56,398 nt of DNA from contig NZ_BCUG01000046.1 of NCBI RefSeq assembly GCF_001591165.1, positions 1 to 56,398 of the forward strand, in the 5' to 3' direction. Positions within the stretch are counted from its first letter, which is position 1; each line of letters begins with the position of its first letter. Shown here piece by piece: positions 8,396 through 17,670 of the stretch. The DNA comes from Thauera butanivorans NBRC 103042. Its GTDB lineage: Bacteria > Pseudomonadota > Gammaproteobacteria > Burkholderiales > Rhodocyclaceae. The notes below the pieces were generated by a model. That model saw nothing but the letters and a program-made list of their open reading frames with translations, ran no database searches and had not been told where the DNA came from. The position numbers and the translations under genes are program-made.

Positions 8396-9614
8396 GGCGG
8401 TCCGCCTCGGGCCGGCATGCGGCCAGTGCGCCGCACAAGCGCTCGACGTCGTCCAGCGTATGTGCCGCGCTCAGCGTGATGCGCAGCCGCGCGGTATTGG
8501 CCGGCACCGTGGGCGGGCGGATGGCCGGCACCCACAGCCCTGCGGCATCGAGCGCCGAAGCCAGCGCCAACGCGGCGGCGTTGTCGCCGACGATCAGCGG
8601 CTGGATCGGCGTGACGGAATCCGCCAGTTGCCAGCCGCGGCCGGGATGGCGGGCGATCAGGGCGGACAGGCGCTCGCGCAGCGCGGCGGTCAGCGTGGCG
8701 AGCCTTTGCCGCCGCGCCACGCCCTCCTCGCCGGTGATCAGCTTCAGGCTGGCGCTCAGGGCGTGGGCCAGCGCAGGCGGCATCGCGGTAGTGTAGATGT
8801 AGCTGCGGCCGCCCTGCACCAGCGCGTCGACGACCGCCGGATGGGCGGCGACGAAAGCGCCCGCCACGCCGGCGGCCTTGCCGAGCGTGCCCATGTAGAT
8901 CAGGCGCTCGCTGCGCAGGCCGAAATGCGCCAGCGCGCCCTCGCCGTTCGCACCGAGCACGCCGAAGCCGTGGGCGTCGTCGATGATCAGCCAGGCGTCG
9001 TGGCGTTCGGCCAGTGCCAGCAGTTCGGGCAGCGGCGCGACGTCGCCGTCCATGCTGAACACCGCGTCGGTGACGATCAGCCGGATCGGCTGCTCGCAGT
9101 CACGCAGCATGGCGTCGAGCAGATCGAGGCGGCCATGCGGATAACGCCGCATCCTTGCCGCCGCGAGCAGGCCGCCATCGACCAGCGATGCGTGGTTGAG
9201 CTTGTCGGCGAAGATCGCCGCCTGCTCGGCGCCGAGCGTGGTCAGCAGCGCCAGGTTGGCCATGAAGCCGCTGCAGAACAGCAGCGCCGCCGCATCCGGC
9301 ACCCAGGGCGACAGCAGTTGCGCCAGTTCGCCTTCGAGCCGGGCGTGGGCCTGACTGTGGCCGGTGACCAGGTGCGAGGCGCCGCTGCCCGCCCCCCAGC
9401 GCTGCGCGCCTTCGGCCAGCGCGGCGGCGATGTCCGGATGGCTGGCGAGGCCGAGGTAGTCGTTGCTGCCGAAGTTCAGCAACCGGCGCGTGCCGCTCTC
9501 GCCACTTTCGACGGTCTGCAAGGGCGCGCAGGGCGAAGCGGCGATTCGGCGGCGGCGCAGCAGCGCCGCGGCCTCGCGCTCAAGCCGTCGCCGGGTCAGA
9601 TGCGCCAGCAGCAT
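8388..9614 (-). CDS. bioF: 8-amino-7-oxononanoate synthase
   Basis: PLP enzyme that joins pimeloyl-ACP with alanine. From ATG 9614 (GGAG upstream) the product is 408 aa; an earlier ATG at 9650 is possible but buried deeper in bioA. Seen: [43 protein letters not shown], and the segment with the PLP lysine, [15 protein letters not shown]. It overlaps the bioA 3' end by 35 nt, consistent with coupling. Confidence 0.95.
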   Translation of the reverse strand: MLLAHLTRRRLEREAAALLRRRRIAASPCAPLQTVESGESGTRRLLNFGSNDYLGLASHPDIAAALAEGAQRWGAGSGASHLVTGHSQAHARLEGELAQLLSPWVPDAAALLFCSGFMANLALLTTLGAEQAAIFADKLNHASLVDGGLLAAARMRRYPHGRLDLLDAMLRDCEQPIRLIVTDAVFSMDGDVAPLPELLALAERHDAWLIIDDAHGFGVLGANGEGALAHFGLRSERLIYMGTLGKAAGVAGAFVAAHPAVVDALVQGGRSYIYTTAMPPALAHALSASLKLITGEEGVARRQRLATLTAALRERLSALIARHPGRGWQLADSVTPIQPLIVGDNAAALALASALDAAGLWVPAIRPPTVPANTARLRITLSAAHTLDDVERLCGALAACRPEADRHA

Positions 9615-11061
9615 CGCTACTCCGGGTGGAGGTGCCCTCAGCCAATACATCTGCCAGCACGCCGTCGAGCGTCGCCCGCACCCGTGCCGCCAGCCAGACA
9701 GACAGCTCGTCGTCGAGCACGTAGGGTGGCATCAGGTACACCGTGCGGCCGATCGGGCGGATCAGCAGTTCATTGCGGCGCCCGGCGAGATGGAAACGTT
9801 CGGCGAAGCGCTCGCCGGCCCATTCTTCACGCACGTCGAAAGCCCAGATCATGCCGCGCCGGCGCAGGTGCTCGATGCGCGGATCCCCGGCCAGCGGTGC
9901 CAGCGCAGCCGTCAGCGCCTCGGCACTGGCCCGGTTGCGGACCAGCACGTCTTCCTGTTCGAAGCGGTCGAGCACCGCCAGCGCCGCGCGGCAGGCGAGC
10001 GCGTTGCCGGTATAGGAATGCGAGTGCAGGAAGCCGCGCGCGACCTCGTCGTCGAGAAAGGCCGCGTAGGTCTCGTCGCGGCTCAGCACCAGCGACAGCG
10101 GCAGGTAGCCGCCGCTGATGCCTTTCGACAGGCAGATGAAATCCGGCCACAACGGCGCCTGGCCCTCGCCCGCCGCCTGCTCGAAAGCGAAGAAGCTGCC
10201 GCTGCGGCCGCAGCCGACGGCGATCTCGTCGGCGATCAGGTGGACGTCGTAGCGGTCGCACAGCGCGCGCAGGCCACGCAGGTAGGCCGGGTCGTGCATC
10301 GCCATGCCGGCGGCGCACTGCACCAGCGGCTCGACGATGAAGGCGGCGATGTGTTCGTGGCGGGCTTCGAACAAGGCGCGCACCTCTTCCAGCGCGCGCT
10401 CGGCGACGCCAGCCGCGGTCTCGCCGGGACCGGCCTGGCGGGCGTCGGGCGAGGCGACGATGTGGGCCTGCAGCAGCAGCGGTGCGTATGCGTCGCGGAA
10501 CACCGTGACGTCGGTCACCGCCAGCGCGCCCAGGGTTTCGCCATGGTAGCCGTGGCGCACGCAGACGAATTCGCGCTTGCTGCCACGGCCCCGGTTGCGC
10601 CAGCAATGAAAGCTCATCTTCAGCGCGATCTCGACCGCCGAGGCGCCGTCGCTGGCGAAGAAAGCATGGCCGAGCACGCCGCCGGTCAGCGCCGACAGGC
10701 GCTCGGCTAGTTCCACCGCCGGCGCATGGGTGCAGCCGGCCAGCATCACATGCGGCAAGGTATCGAGCTGTTCGCGCAGCGCGGCGTTGATGCGCGCATC
10801 GGCGTGGCCGAAGAGGTTCACCCACCACGAGCTGTTGGCGTCGAAATAGCGCCCGCCGGCGTAGTCGTACAGCCACGGCCCCTCACCGCGCGCGATCGGC
10901 AGTGGCGGCACCGCCTGCATGCGCTGCATCTGGGTGCAGGGATGCCACACCTGGGCAATGCTGCGCCGCTGCCAAGCGGCCTGCTCGTCACGCACGGGGC
11001 CGCTACCGGCAGCGGTGCTGCCACGGGCCGGGAAATCGGGGTCGGGGGAACGGGACGCCAT
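9580..11061 (-). CDS. bioA: Adenosylmethionine-8-amino-7-oxononanoate aminotransferase
   Basis: Class III PLP aminotransferase that uses SAM to make 7,8-diaminopelargonate. From ATG 11061 (AAGAGGG ribosome site) it is 493 aa, longer than the usual 420-450 because of an N-terminal extension and a C-terminal tail that overlaps bioF. Seen: [37 protein letters not shown], and the PLP lysine in [16 protein letters not shown] 11076 is also open but has no ribosome site and lies within the presumed -10 region. First gene of the bio operon. Confidence 0.95.
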   Translation of the reverse strand: MASRSPDPDFPARGSTAAGSGPVRDEQAAWQRRSIAQVWHPCTQMQRMQAVPPLPIARGEGPWLYDYAGGRYFDANSSWWVNLFGHADARINAALREQLDTLPHVMLAGCTHAPAVELAERLSALTGGVLGHAFFASDGASAVEIALKMSFHCWRNRGRGSKREFVCVRHGYHGETLGALAVTDVTVFRDAYAPLLLQAHIVASPDARQAGPGETAAGVAERALEEVRALFEARHEHIAAFIVEPLVQCAAGMAMHDPAYLRGLRALCDRYDVHLIADEIAVGCGRSGSFFAFEQAAGEGQAPLWPDFICLSKGISGGYLPLSLVLSRDETYAAFLDDEVARGFLHSHSYTGNALACRAALAVLDRFEQEDVLVRNRASAEALTAALAPLAGDPRIEHLRRRGMIWAFDVREEWAGERFAERFHLAGRRNELLIRPIGRTVYLMPPYVLDDELSVWLAARVRATLDGVLADVLAEGTSTRSSDAAGASDPATA

Positions 11062-11077
11062 GCCCTCTTCGTCCATA

Positions 11078-11106
11078 ATTATGAATCACGGCTCATGATT
11101 GTTTCA
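11078..11106 (-). promoter_or_regulatory. Candidate bioA promoter with imperfect palindrome
   Basis: On the reverse strand CATAAT (11078-11083) is a good -10. The 17 bp before it (11084-11100) form an imperfect palindrome, AATCA-N7-TGATT, filling the spacer; the -35 (TGAAAC, 11101-11106) is poor. The 69-nt gap follows rlmD on the same strand. No classical BirA-type operator is visible. Regulatory function is inferred. Confidence 0.35.
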
Positions 11107-11130
11107 GTTGCAGGCCAAAATGAAAAGCCT

Positions 11131-12432
11131 TCAACCCTGTTCGAACAGCGCGATCGACTCGACATGCGAGGTCTGCGGGAACATGTTGGCGATGCCCGCT
11201 CCGCGCAGCACATAGCCCTTTTCATGCACCAGCACCGCCGCGTCGCGTGCCAGCGTCGCCGGGTTGCATGATACGTAAACGATGCGCGGCGGGCGCTGCA
11301 ACGGGCTGATCGCCTTGACCACCGCGATCGCGCCCTCGCGCGGCGGGTCGATCAGCAGCTTGCCGAGCGGCCCGAGCGCAGCCAGGCTGTCCTCGGTGGC
11401 TTCGAACAGGTTGGCGGCGTGGAATTCGCAGCGTTCCGCCAGGCCGTTGGCCGCGGCATTGGCCCGGGCGCGCTCGACCAGCGCCTCGCTGCCCTCCACG
11501 CCGACCATCGCCGCGCCGCGCCGCGCGATCGGCAGGCTGAAGTTGCCCAGGCCGCAGAACAGGTCGGCGATGCGCTCGCCCGGCTGCGGATCGAGCAGTT
11601 GCATCGCACGCCGGATCAGCAGGCGGTTGATGTGGACATTGACCTGGGTGAAATCGGTGGGACGGAAGTCCATCCGCACGTCGAACTCGGGCAAGGTGTA
11701 GGCCAGACCGGGGCCGCCCTGCGGATGCAGCGGCGCGGCAGTGTCCGGGCCGCCCGGCTGCGCCCAGGCCTGGATGCCGTGGGCGTCGGCGAAAGCCGCC
11801 AGCGCACGCCGGTCGCCCTCGCTGAAGGGCAGCAGGTGGCGGAACACGAAGGCGGTCGCGGTATCGCTGACGGCGATCTCGATCTGCGGCACGCGGTCGG
11901 CGATCGACAGCCTGGCGATCAGGCGGTGCAGCTCCGGCACCAGCGCGGAAATCGCCGGCGGCAGCACCGGACAGGACTGCATGTCGGCAATGTGGCTCGA
12001 ACGCTTCTGATGAAAGCCGATCAGCACGCCGCCCTTGCTCGGCACCACGCGCACGCTCAGCCGCGCACGGTAGCGGTAGCCCCAGGCCGGGCCGTGGATC
12101 GCCGGGTAGATCACCTGCGGCCCGACCTTGCCGATGTGCCACAGCGCGTCCTCAAGGATGCGCTGCTTGGCCGCGGCCTGCGCCAGCGGGTCGAGATGCT
12201 GCATCGAACAGCCACCGCAGGTGCCGAAATGCACGCAGCGCGGCGCGACCCGCTGCGCACTCGCCTTCAGCACCCGTGCCGTTTCCGCCTGGGCATAGCG
12301 CGGCCGCTCGCGCAGCACGGTGTATTCCACCCGCTCGCCCGGCAGCGCGCCTTCGATGAAGACGGCCTTGCCGTCGACATGGGCGATGCCGCGGCCTTCG
12401 TGGTCCAGCGATTCGATGACTGCTGCCGACAT
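11131..12432 (-). CDS. rlmD: 23S rRNA (uracil-C5)-methyltransferase RlmD
   Basis: Methylates U1939 (E. coli numbering) of 23S rRNA using SAM. The protein is 433 aa. Seen: N-terminal TRAM domain (residues 1-60), 4Fe-4S cysteines in CVHFGTCGGCSMQHL with the fourth Cys in MQSCPVLPP, SAM motif LFCGLGNFSLPIA, and the catalytic cysteine loop YVSCNPATLARD. Divergent from roxA with 136 bp between them; same direction as the bio operon, which starts 69 nt after its stop. Confidence 0.95.
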   Translation of the reverse strand: MSAAVIESLDHEGRGIAHVDGKAVFIEGALPGERVEYTVLRERPRYAQAETARVLKASAQRVAPRCVHFGTCGGCSMQHLDPLAQAAAKQRILEDALWHIGKVGPQVIYPAIHGPAWGYRYRARLSVRVVPSKGGVLIGFHQKRSSHIADMQSCPVLPPAISALVPELHRLIARLSIADRVPQIEIAVSDTATAFVFRHLLPFSEGDRRALAAFADAHGIQAWAQPGGPDTAAPLHPQGGPGLAYTLPEFDVRMDFRPTDFTQVNVHINRLLIRRAMQLLDPQPGERIADLFCGLGNFSLPIARRGAAMVGVEGSEALVERARANAAANGLAERCEFHAANLFEATEDSLAALGPLGKLLIDPPREGAIAVVKAISPLQRPPRIVYVSCNPATLARDAAVLVHEKGYVLRGAGIANMFPQTSHVESIALFEQG

Positions 12433-12555
12433 GGGGATTCCGCCGAGAAAAGTGGCGCGATTCTACCGCGTCCGTCCACCTGCTTCTTGCGTCTGCTTCC
12501 ACCATCCGTCGCGGCCGCCCCCGCACCGGCGCCAGCGTCCGGCCCCACCCGGGCC

Positions 12556-12561
12556 TATAAT
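12556..12561 (+). promoter_or_regulatory. Consensus -10 box close to the roxA start codon
   Basis: A perfect TATAAT whose end lies 7 nt before the ATG at 12569. No convincing -35 is seen 17 nt upstream. If used, transcription would begin at or next to the A of the ATG. Confidence 0.35.
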
Positions 12562-12568
12562 CCGCGCC

Positions 12569-13744
12569 ATGAATTCACCCGCTCATCTGCCCACTCGCCT
12601 GCCTTCCCTCGAAACCCTGCTCGGCGGCCTGTCGGCGCGCGCGTTCCTCGCCGAATACTGGCAAAAGAAACCCCTGCTGATCCGCCAGGCCGTGCCCGGC
12701 TTCAGCGGCGTGCTGGAGCGCGACGAACTGTTCGAGCTCGCCTGCGACGCCGACGTCGAATCGCGCTACATCCGCCTGCCCGCCGACGGCCTCGAAGGCG
12801 AATGGACGCTGGAGCACGGCCCGCAGAGCCGCGGCCGCCTGCGCGGCAGGAAGCAACCCTGGACCGTGCTGGTGCAGGGCCTGAACCTGTGGGTGCCCGA
12901 AGGCGACCGCCTGCTGCACTGCTTCGACTTCATCCCGCAGGCGCGGCTGGACGACCTGATGGTGAGCTACGCCGTCGATGGCGGCGGCGTCGGCCCGCAC
13001 TTCGACAACTACGACGTGTTCCTGCTGCAGGGCACGGGCAAGCGCCGCTGGCAGATTTCCGATCAGGCCGACCGCACGCTGATCGAAGGCGCGCCGCTGC
13101 GCATCCTGAAGAATTTCCAGCCGACCGAAGACTGGGTGCTGGAGCCCGGCGACATGCTCTACCTGCCGCCGCACTGGGCGCACAACGGCATCGCCATCGG
13201 CGAATGCACCACCTACTCCATCGGTTTCCGCTCGCCCACCGCGCAGGAACTCGGCAGCGAATTCCTCGGCTGGCTGCAGGAGCGCATCCAGCTCGACGGC
13301 ATCTACACCGACCCGGATCTGGAGCTGCAGCAGAACTCGGCCGAGATCGGCAGCCGCATGGTCGACCAGATCGAAGGCATGCTGTCGGGCATCCGCTGGA
13401 GCCGCGCGGACATCGAGGAGTTCGTCGGCGCCTATCTCACCGAGCCCAAGGCCCACGTCTTCTTCGAGCCGCCCGAACAGACGCTGAGCCGCAAGGCCTT
13501 CGAGCGGGCGGTGCGTGCGCGCGGCTTCGCGCTGGATGCCCGCAGCCTGCTGCTGTTCTCGGCCGCGGGCTTCCATCTGAACGGCGAGCCGCTGGAATTC
13601 GCCCCTGTCCTGCACGACGCCATGGCGAAGCTCGCCCACCAGCGCAGCTTGCCGGCCGAGGATTTGGCGGCTTGCCCGACCGAGTTGCTGGACATGCTGC
13701 ATGACTGGTACGAAAGCGGTTTCGGCGCCCCGGCGGCAAGCTGA
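12569..13744 (+). CDS. roxA: Ribosomal protein-arginine hydroxylase-like cupin (RoxA/YcfD family)
   Basis: Fe(II)/2-oxoglutarate oxygenase of the JmjC-like ROX group; E. coli YcfD hydroxylates an arginine of ribosomal protein L16. The protein is 391 aa. Seen: N-terminal LPSLETLLGGLSARAFLAEYW, iron ligands HFDNYD (HxD) and the distal His in PPHWAHNGIAIG, and a C-terminal winged-helix-like region. ATG 12569 was chosen because it begins the conserved N-terminus; no obvious ribosome site precedes it. Monocistronic. Confidence 0.88.
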   Translation: MNSPAHLPTRLPSLETLLGGLSARAFLAEYWQKKPLLIRQAVPGFSGVLERDELFELACDADVESRYIRLPADGLEGEWTLEHGPQSRGRLRGRKQPWTVLVQGLNLWVPEGDRLLHCFDFIPQARLDDLMVSYAVDGGGVGPHFDNYDVFLLQGTGKRRWQISDQADRTLIEGAPLRILKNFQPTEDWVLEPGDMLYLPPHWAHNGIAIGECTTYSIGFRSPTAQELGSEFLGWLQERIQLDGIYTDPDLELQQNSAEIGSRMVDQIEGMLSGIRWSRADIEEFVGAYLTEPKAHVFFEPPEQTLSRKAFERAVRARGFALDARSLLLFSAAGFHLNGEPLEFAPVLHDAMAKLAHQRSLPAEDLAACPTELLDMLHDWYESGFGAPAAS

Positions 13745-13899
13745 AACGGAAAAATACGCTCACATTTTGCAGCGCAGCATCCACGCCGGTTTTTCTTCGC
13801 CTGCATGCTAGACTTGCGCCGCTTCAAGCCGTGATTGCCGTACTCGTGCCACTGGTTGCCTCCAACCGGCGGCACTCAACTCGAAAAAGGAAAAAAGCA

Positions 13900-14307
13900 A
13901 TGAAACAATCCCTTCTCGCCGCCGCCCTCGTTGCCATCGCCGTGACCGCTTGCAGCAAGCAGGAAGAAGCGCCGCCTCCGGTGTCGACGCCCGCCCCCAG
14001 CATTCAGGAACAGACTAAGGAAGCTGCCGAGCAGGCCGTGGAAGCGGCGAAGGAAAGCGCCGAGGCGGCCAAGGAAAGCGCTGCCGAGGCCCTCGAAGCG
14101 ACCAAGGAAACCGCTGCGGATGCCGTCGACGCTGCCAAGGAAGGCGCGGCTGCGGCAGTCGAGGCAGCCAAGGAGCACACCGCTGCCACTGTCGAAGCAG
14201 CCAAGGAAGGCGCGGAAGCGACCAAGGAAGCCGCTGGCGAGGCTGTCGATGCCGCCAAGGCAGCCGCCGAAGCCGCTGTTGAAAAGGCCAAGGAAGCCTC
14301 CAACTGA
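13900..14307 (+). CDS. Small lipoprotein with Ala/Lys/Glu repeat (LEA-like) helix
   Basis: 135 aa. Signal peptide with lipobox VTAC (Cys at about residue 18), a proline-rich spacer (PPPVSTPAPS), then about 95 residues made almost only of A, K, E, T, D in 10-12-residue units of the type AAKEGAEATKEAA. Such repeats form long amphipathic helices and resemble group-3 LEA or apolipoprotein-like proteins; similar bacterial lipoproteins are envelope-associated, function mostly unknown. ATG 13900 has AAGG upstream. Ends at a strong terminator (14329). The repeat is also visible at DNA level as iterated GCCAAGGAA-type units. Confidence 0.8.
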   Translation: MKQSLLAAALVAIAVTACSKQEEAPPPVSTPAPSIQEQTKEAAEQAVEAAKESAEAAKESAAEALEATKETAADAVDAAKEGAAAAVEAAKEHTAATVEAAKEGAEATKEAAGEAVDAAKAAAEAAVEKAKEASN

Positions 14308-14328
14308 TTCTGCAGTGGCATGACGCGA

Positions 14329-14354
14329 AAAAGCCGGCTGATGCCGGCTTTTTT
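14329..14354 (+). terminator. Rho-independent terminator
   Basis: AAAGCCGGC, TGAT-type loop, GCCGGCTTTTTT. Follows the lipoprotein gene by about 20 nt and precedes the convergent bamC end, so it can serve the forward gene directly. Confidence 0.9.
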
Positions 14355-14401
14355 CATGTTTGGTGCGCACCATGGCAGGCTGCCGCGATGCGCACGACCG
14401 A

Positions 14402-15541
14402 TCAACGCAGTTCGTTGTGCAGCAGGCCGAGGATGCGCCTGGCGGTGTCGGATGTGTCGGCGCCGCCCTCGCGGGTCAGCACCGTGACCTGCGAATCGCC
14501 GCCCTGCCCCTGCACGTGCAGCCGGTATTCGCTGCCGCCCTGCGCCGGCTTGTCGCTGCTGCGCCAGAAGGCCAGCCTGGACAGGAAGCCCTTGTCCTCG
14601 CTCTTGTTGTCGGCATCGGGATCGACATAGCGCACGAAGTACAGGCCCTGGGCGCGGTCGCGGTCTTCGACGGTGAAGCCGATGCGATCCAGCGCCAGGC
14701 CGACGCGGCGCCAGGCACGGTCGAAGGACTCTTCCATGATCAGGCTCGCCTGGCCGCCGCTGCCGGCGGCGATGCGTGCGCGTTCTTCGGTCGGCGCGGT
14801 GGTCAGCGCGGCTTCGGCACGCGCTTCCTCGGCGCCGAGGTGCACCATCAGGCGGCGCAGCATTTCGGCTTCCAGCTCGGGGTCGGCCGGGCGCGGCTGC
14901 CAGATCGTCGAGTCCTTGGCTTCGTTCGGGTAGATCTCCATCATGCCGCGGTGGCTGATGTAGACCTCGACCGTGCCGTTGTCCTTGCCCTGCTCCAGGC
15001 GGGTGCGGAACTTGTCGCGCTCGGGCGTGGAGAACAGGCCGTCCAGCACCTTGCCGATCGTCGAGCGCAGGAAATCCTGCGGGATCTTGGCGCGGTCCTC
15101 GGCCCAGTCGGTTTCCATGACACCGATGTCCGGGCTGTCGATGTTCAGGATGAAGCCGAGTTCGAGCCAGAAATCCTTGATCTGCGGCCACAGTTCGTCA
15201 GGCGTGCCGGCAACGACCAGCCAGCGCTGGCTGCCGGCGCGCTCGATGCGCATCGTTTCCGGCGCGGCGAGCACTTCCGGGCCGGTGGATGCAGCCGGTT
15301 GGTCGGCACGGTCCGCGCTGTAGGCGGAATAGGTCGCCACGCCGCGCGGCGTGACGTCGGGTACGGCGAAGCGGTCGTCGCGGGTGGGCGCGGTGAGATC
15401 CGGCGGGATCTCGAGCGGGCGCTCCATTCGCTTCGCACCCTTGTAGTCGATGCGTTTGGATTCGAGCAGGGAAGTCGAGCAACCGGCGAGCGCCACGGAC
15501 AGCGCGATCAGGGAAACGGGGGTGCGCATGGAGCGATTCAT
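14402..15541 (-). CDS. bamC: Outer-membrane assembly lipoprotein BamC
   Basis: Accessory lipoprotein of the beta-barrel assembly machine. The protein is 379 aa. Signal peptide with lipobox LAGC (Cys about residue 21), the extended N-terminal segment that contacts BamD (ERPLEIPPDLTAPTRDDRF), then two helix-grip domains; the second includes GQASLIMEESFDRAWRRVG and ends RILGLLHNELR. Lies 27 nt downstream of dapA, the standard gene order in proteobacteria. Confidence 0.92.
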   Translation of the reverse strand: MNRSMRTPVSLIALSVALAGCSTSLLESKRIDYKGAKRMERPLEIPPDLTAPTRDDRFAVPDVTPRGVATYSAYSADRADQPAASTGPEVLAAPETMRIERAGSQRWLVVAGTPDELWPQIKDFWLELGFILNIDSPDIGVMETDWAEDRAKIPQDFLRSTIGKVLDGLFSTPERDKFRTRLEQGKDNGTVEVYISHRGMMEIYPNEAKDSTIWQPRPADPELEAEMLRRLMVHLGAEEARAEAALTTAPTEERARIAAGSGGQASLIMEESFDRAWRRVGLALDRIGFTVEDRDRAQGLYFVRYVDPDADNKSEDKGFLSRLAFWRSSDKPAQGGSEYRLHVQGQGGDSQVTVLTREGGADTSDTARRILGLLHNELR

Positions 15542-15568
15542 GGAGTTCCTGCGGAAGAGAAATTCGGA

Positions 15569-16447
15569 TCAGACCTGGATGCCGGCCTTGCGCATCGCCT
15601 TCAGCACGCGCTCGTGGCAGGGCTCGGTCAGCTGCGTCAGCGGCAGGCGGATGCCGTCGCCGATCAGCCCCATGCGGGCAACCGCCCACTTGACCGGAAT
15701 CGGATTGGCTTCGCAGAACAGGTCGCGGTGCAGACCCGTCAGCGCGGCATTGGTTTCGCGCAGCTTGCGCATGTCGCCCGCGGCAGCGGCGGCGCACAGT
15801 TCATGCATCGCGCGCGGCGCGACGTTGGCCGTCACCGAAATGACGCCATGGCCGCCGAGCATCAGGAAGGCGGCCGAGGACATGTCGTCGCCGCTGTACA
15901 GGGCGAAGCCCTCGGGGGCGCGCTCGGCCAGGTCGCAGGCGCGGTCCAGGCTGCCGGTCGCATCCTTGATGCCGACGATGTTCGGCACTTCGGCCAGGCG
16001 CAGCGTGGTGTCGTTGGCGAGATCGGCGACGGTGCGGCCCGGCACGTTGTAGAGGATCAGCGGCAGATCGACCGATTCCGCGATGGTGCGGAAATGGCGG
16101 TAGAGGCCTTCCTGGGTCGGGCGGTTGTAGTACGGCACGACCGACAGATGGGCCGCTGCCCCCGCCTGCTTGGCGAACTGCGCCAGTTCGACCGCTTCGA
16201 CGGTGGAGTTGGCGCCGGTGCCGGCAACGACGGGGATGCGGCCGTCGGCATGCTCGACCGTGACGCGAATGAGTTCGCAGTGTTCCTCGACGTCGACGGT
16301 GGGCGACTCGCCGGTAGTGCCGACGATGACGATGCCGTCGGTGCCCTCGTTGATGTGCCAGTCGATGAGGTTGCGCAGACGGGGATAATCGAGGCTCCCG
16401 TCGTCGAGCATGGGCGTGACGATTGCGACAAGCGATCCGGTAATCAT
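15569..16447 (-). CDS. dapA: 4-hydroxy-tetrahydrodipicolinate synthase
   Basis: Condenses pyruvate with aspartate semialdehyde in lysine/diaminopimelate synthesis. The protein is 292 aa, the normal length. Seen: GTTGESPT near residue 43, [21 protein letters not shown], the tyrosine region ILYNVPGRT, and the Schiff-base lysine in IVGIKDATG. First gene of dapA-bamC; its promoter should lie in 16448-16563. Confidence 0.97.
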   Translation of the reverse strand: MITGSLVAIVTPMLDDGSLDYPRLRNLIDWHINEGTDGIVIVGTTGESPTVDVEEHCELIRVTVEHADGRIPVVAGTGANSTVEAVELAQFAKQAGAAAHLSVVPYYNRPTQEGLYRHFRTIAESVDLPLILYNVPGRTVADLANDTTLRLAEVPNIVGIKDATGSLDRACDLAERAPEGFALYSGDDMSSAAFLMLGGHGVISVTANVAPRAMHELCAAAAAGDMRKLRETNAALTGLHRDLFCEANPIPVKWAVARMGLIGDGIRLPLTQLTEPCHERVLKAMRKAGIQV

Positions 16448-16563
16448 GGCGTTGGCCAGAGCGTTAAAAAGCCGATTCTAACCGATCGCCGCGCCACGGC
16501 CAGCGCGGCACGCATTTTTGCGTGCACGCGCCGGGGACGGGAATGTCTGCGGATATTACCGGC

Positions 16564-17490
16564 TCACAGATCGGCCAGCGCCTTGACGTGCGCCACCACC
16601 GAACGTGCCAGCGAGGACAGCGAATAGCCGCCTTCGAGCAGGGACACGATGCGGGTGTGGCCGCAGGCCCTGGCGACGTCCTTGATCTGCTCGGTGGCCC
16701 AGATGTAATCCGCTTCGAGCAGCCCCATCGAGCCCATGTCGTCCTCGTAGTGGGCGTCGAAACCGGCGGAGATGAAGATCATCTGCGGGTCGTGGGCGCG
16801 CAGCGCGGGCAGCACCCGCTCGCCGAAAGCCTCGCGGAAGGCATCGCCGCGGGTGCCGGCCGGCAGCGGCACATTGCACATGTGGGCGGGCGGGTTGTCG
16901 GCACCCGAGTAGGGATAGAACGGATGCTGGAAGATGCCGCCCATCATCACGCGCGGATCGTCGCGGAAAATGTCCTCCGTGCCGTTGCCGTGGTGCACGT
17001 CGAAGTCCACGATGGCGACCCGCTCCAGGCCGTGCGCCTCGAGCGCATGGCGGGCGGCGATGGCGACGTTGTTCATGAAGCAGAAGCCCATCGCCTTGGC
17101 ACGTTCGGCGTGGTGGCCGGGCGGGCGCACGGCACAGAAGGCGTTTTCGATCTCGCCCGCGATCACCATGTCGGTCGCCATCACCCCGGCGCCAGCCGAG
17201 CGCAGCGCAGCCTTCATGGTGCCGGGGCTCATCGCGGTGTCGGGGTCGAGGTGGCGGATGCCGTGCTCGGGAACGCTGCCGAGCAGTTCGTCCAGGTAGC
17301 TCCCGGGATGGACCCGGATGATCTGCTCACGCGTGGCGACGGGCGCATCGTAGAAGGAGACGTACATGTCCAGCCCCGACGCGATCAGGCGATCGTTGAT
17401 CGCACCGAGTCGATCAGGGCATTCGGGGTGCATCGTCCCCATGTCGTGCAGCCAGCAGTCGCGATGCGTGATGAACGCCGTTGTCGTCAT
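16564..17490 (-). CDS. Histone deacetylase-family amidohydrolase
   Basis: A Zn-dependent deacetylase of the arginase/HDAC fold (308 aa from ATG 17490, which has GGGGAG upstream). Seen: active-site RPPGHHAERAKAMGFCFMNN (His pair), metal ligands VDFDVHHGNGT, SAGFDAH, and the catalytic Tyr loop LLEGGYSL. Bacterial relatives act on acetylpolyamines or other small amides; the substrate cannot be read from sequence. Divergent from the moxR operon with 180 bp between. Confidence 0.9.
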   Translation of the reverse strand: MTTTAFITHRDCWLHDMGTMHPECPDRLGAINDRLIASGLDMYVSFYDAPVATREQIIRVHPGSYLDELLGSVPEHGIRHLDPDTAMSPGTMKAALRSAGAGVMATDMVIAGEIENAFCAVRPPGHHAERAKAMGFCFMNNVAIAARHALEAHGLERVAIVDFDVHHGNGTEDIFRDDPRVMMGGIFQHPFYPYSGADNPPAHMCNVPLPAGTRGDAFREAFGERVLPALRAHDPQMIFISAGFDAHYEDDMGSMGLLEADYIWATEQIKDVARACGHTRIVSLLEGGYSLSSLARSVVAHVKALADL

Positions 17491-17670
17491 ACTCTCCCCT
17501 TCTCCAGCATTGAACGTCGTGTCCGCCACTCGGTCGGAGGCGGCTCTGCTTGTCACCCGTTTTTTTCCGCTCGGCCCGACTCGGCGTGAACCGTGAAATG
17601 GCTCCGCCGGCCGATGTGCTTTTGTCACCTATTATCACCGCTTCGCAGCCAATTTCACAGTGCCTCCGAG

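Noticed and set aside
7671-10118. Forward open frame of over 800 codons opposite bioH, bioF and bioA
   Set aside because: Shadow of the bio operon; repetitive Arg/Ala/Ser composition and no domains.
11062-11130. Biotin operon operator for BirA before bioA
   Set aside because: No long dyad resembling the TTGTAAAC-type BirA site is seen; only a weaker palindrome is present.
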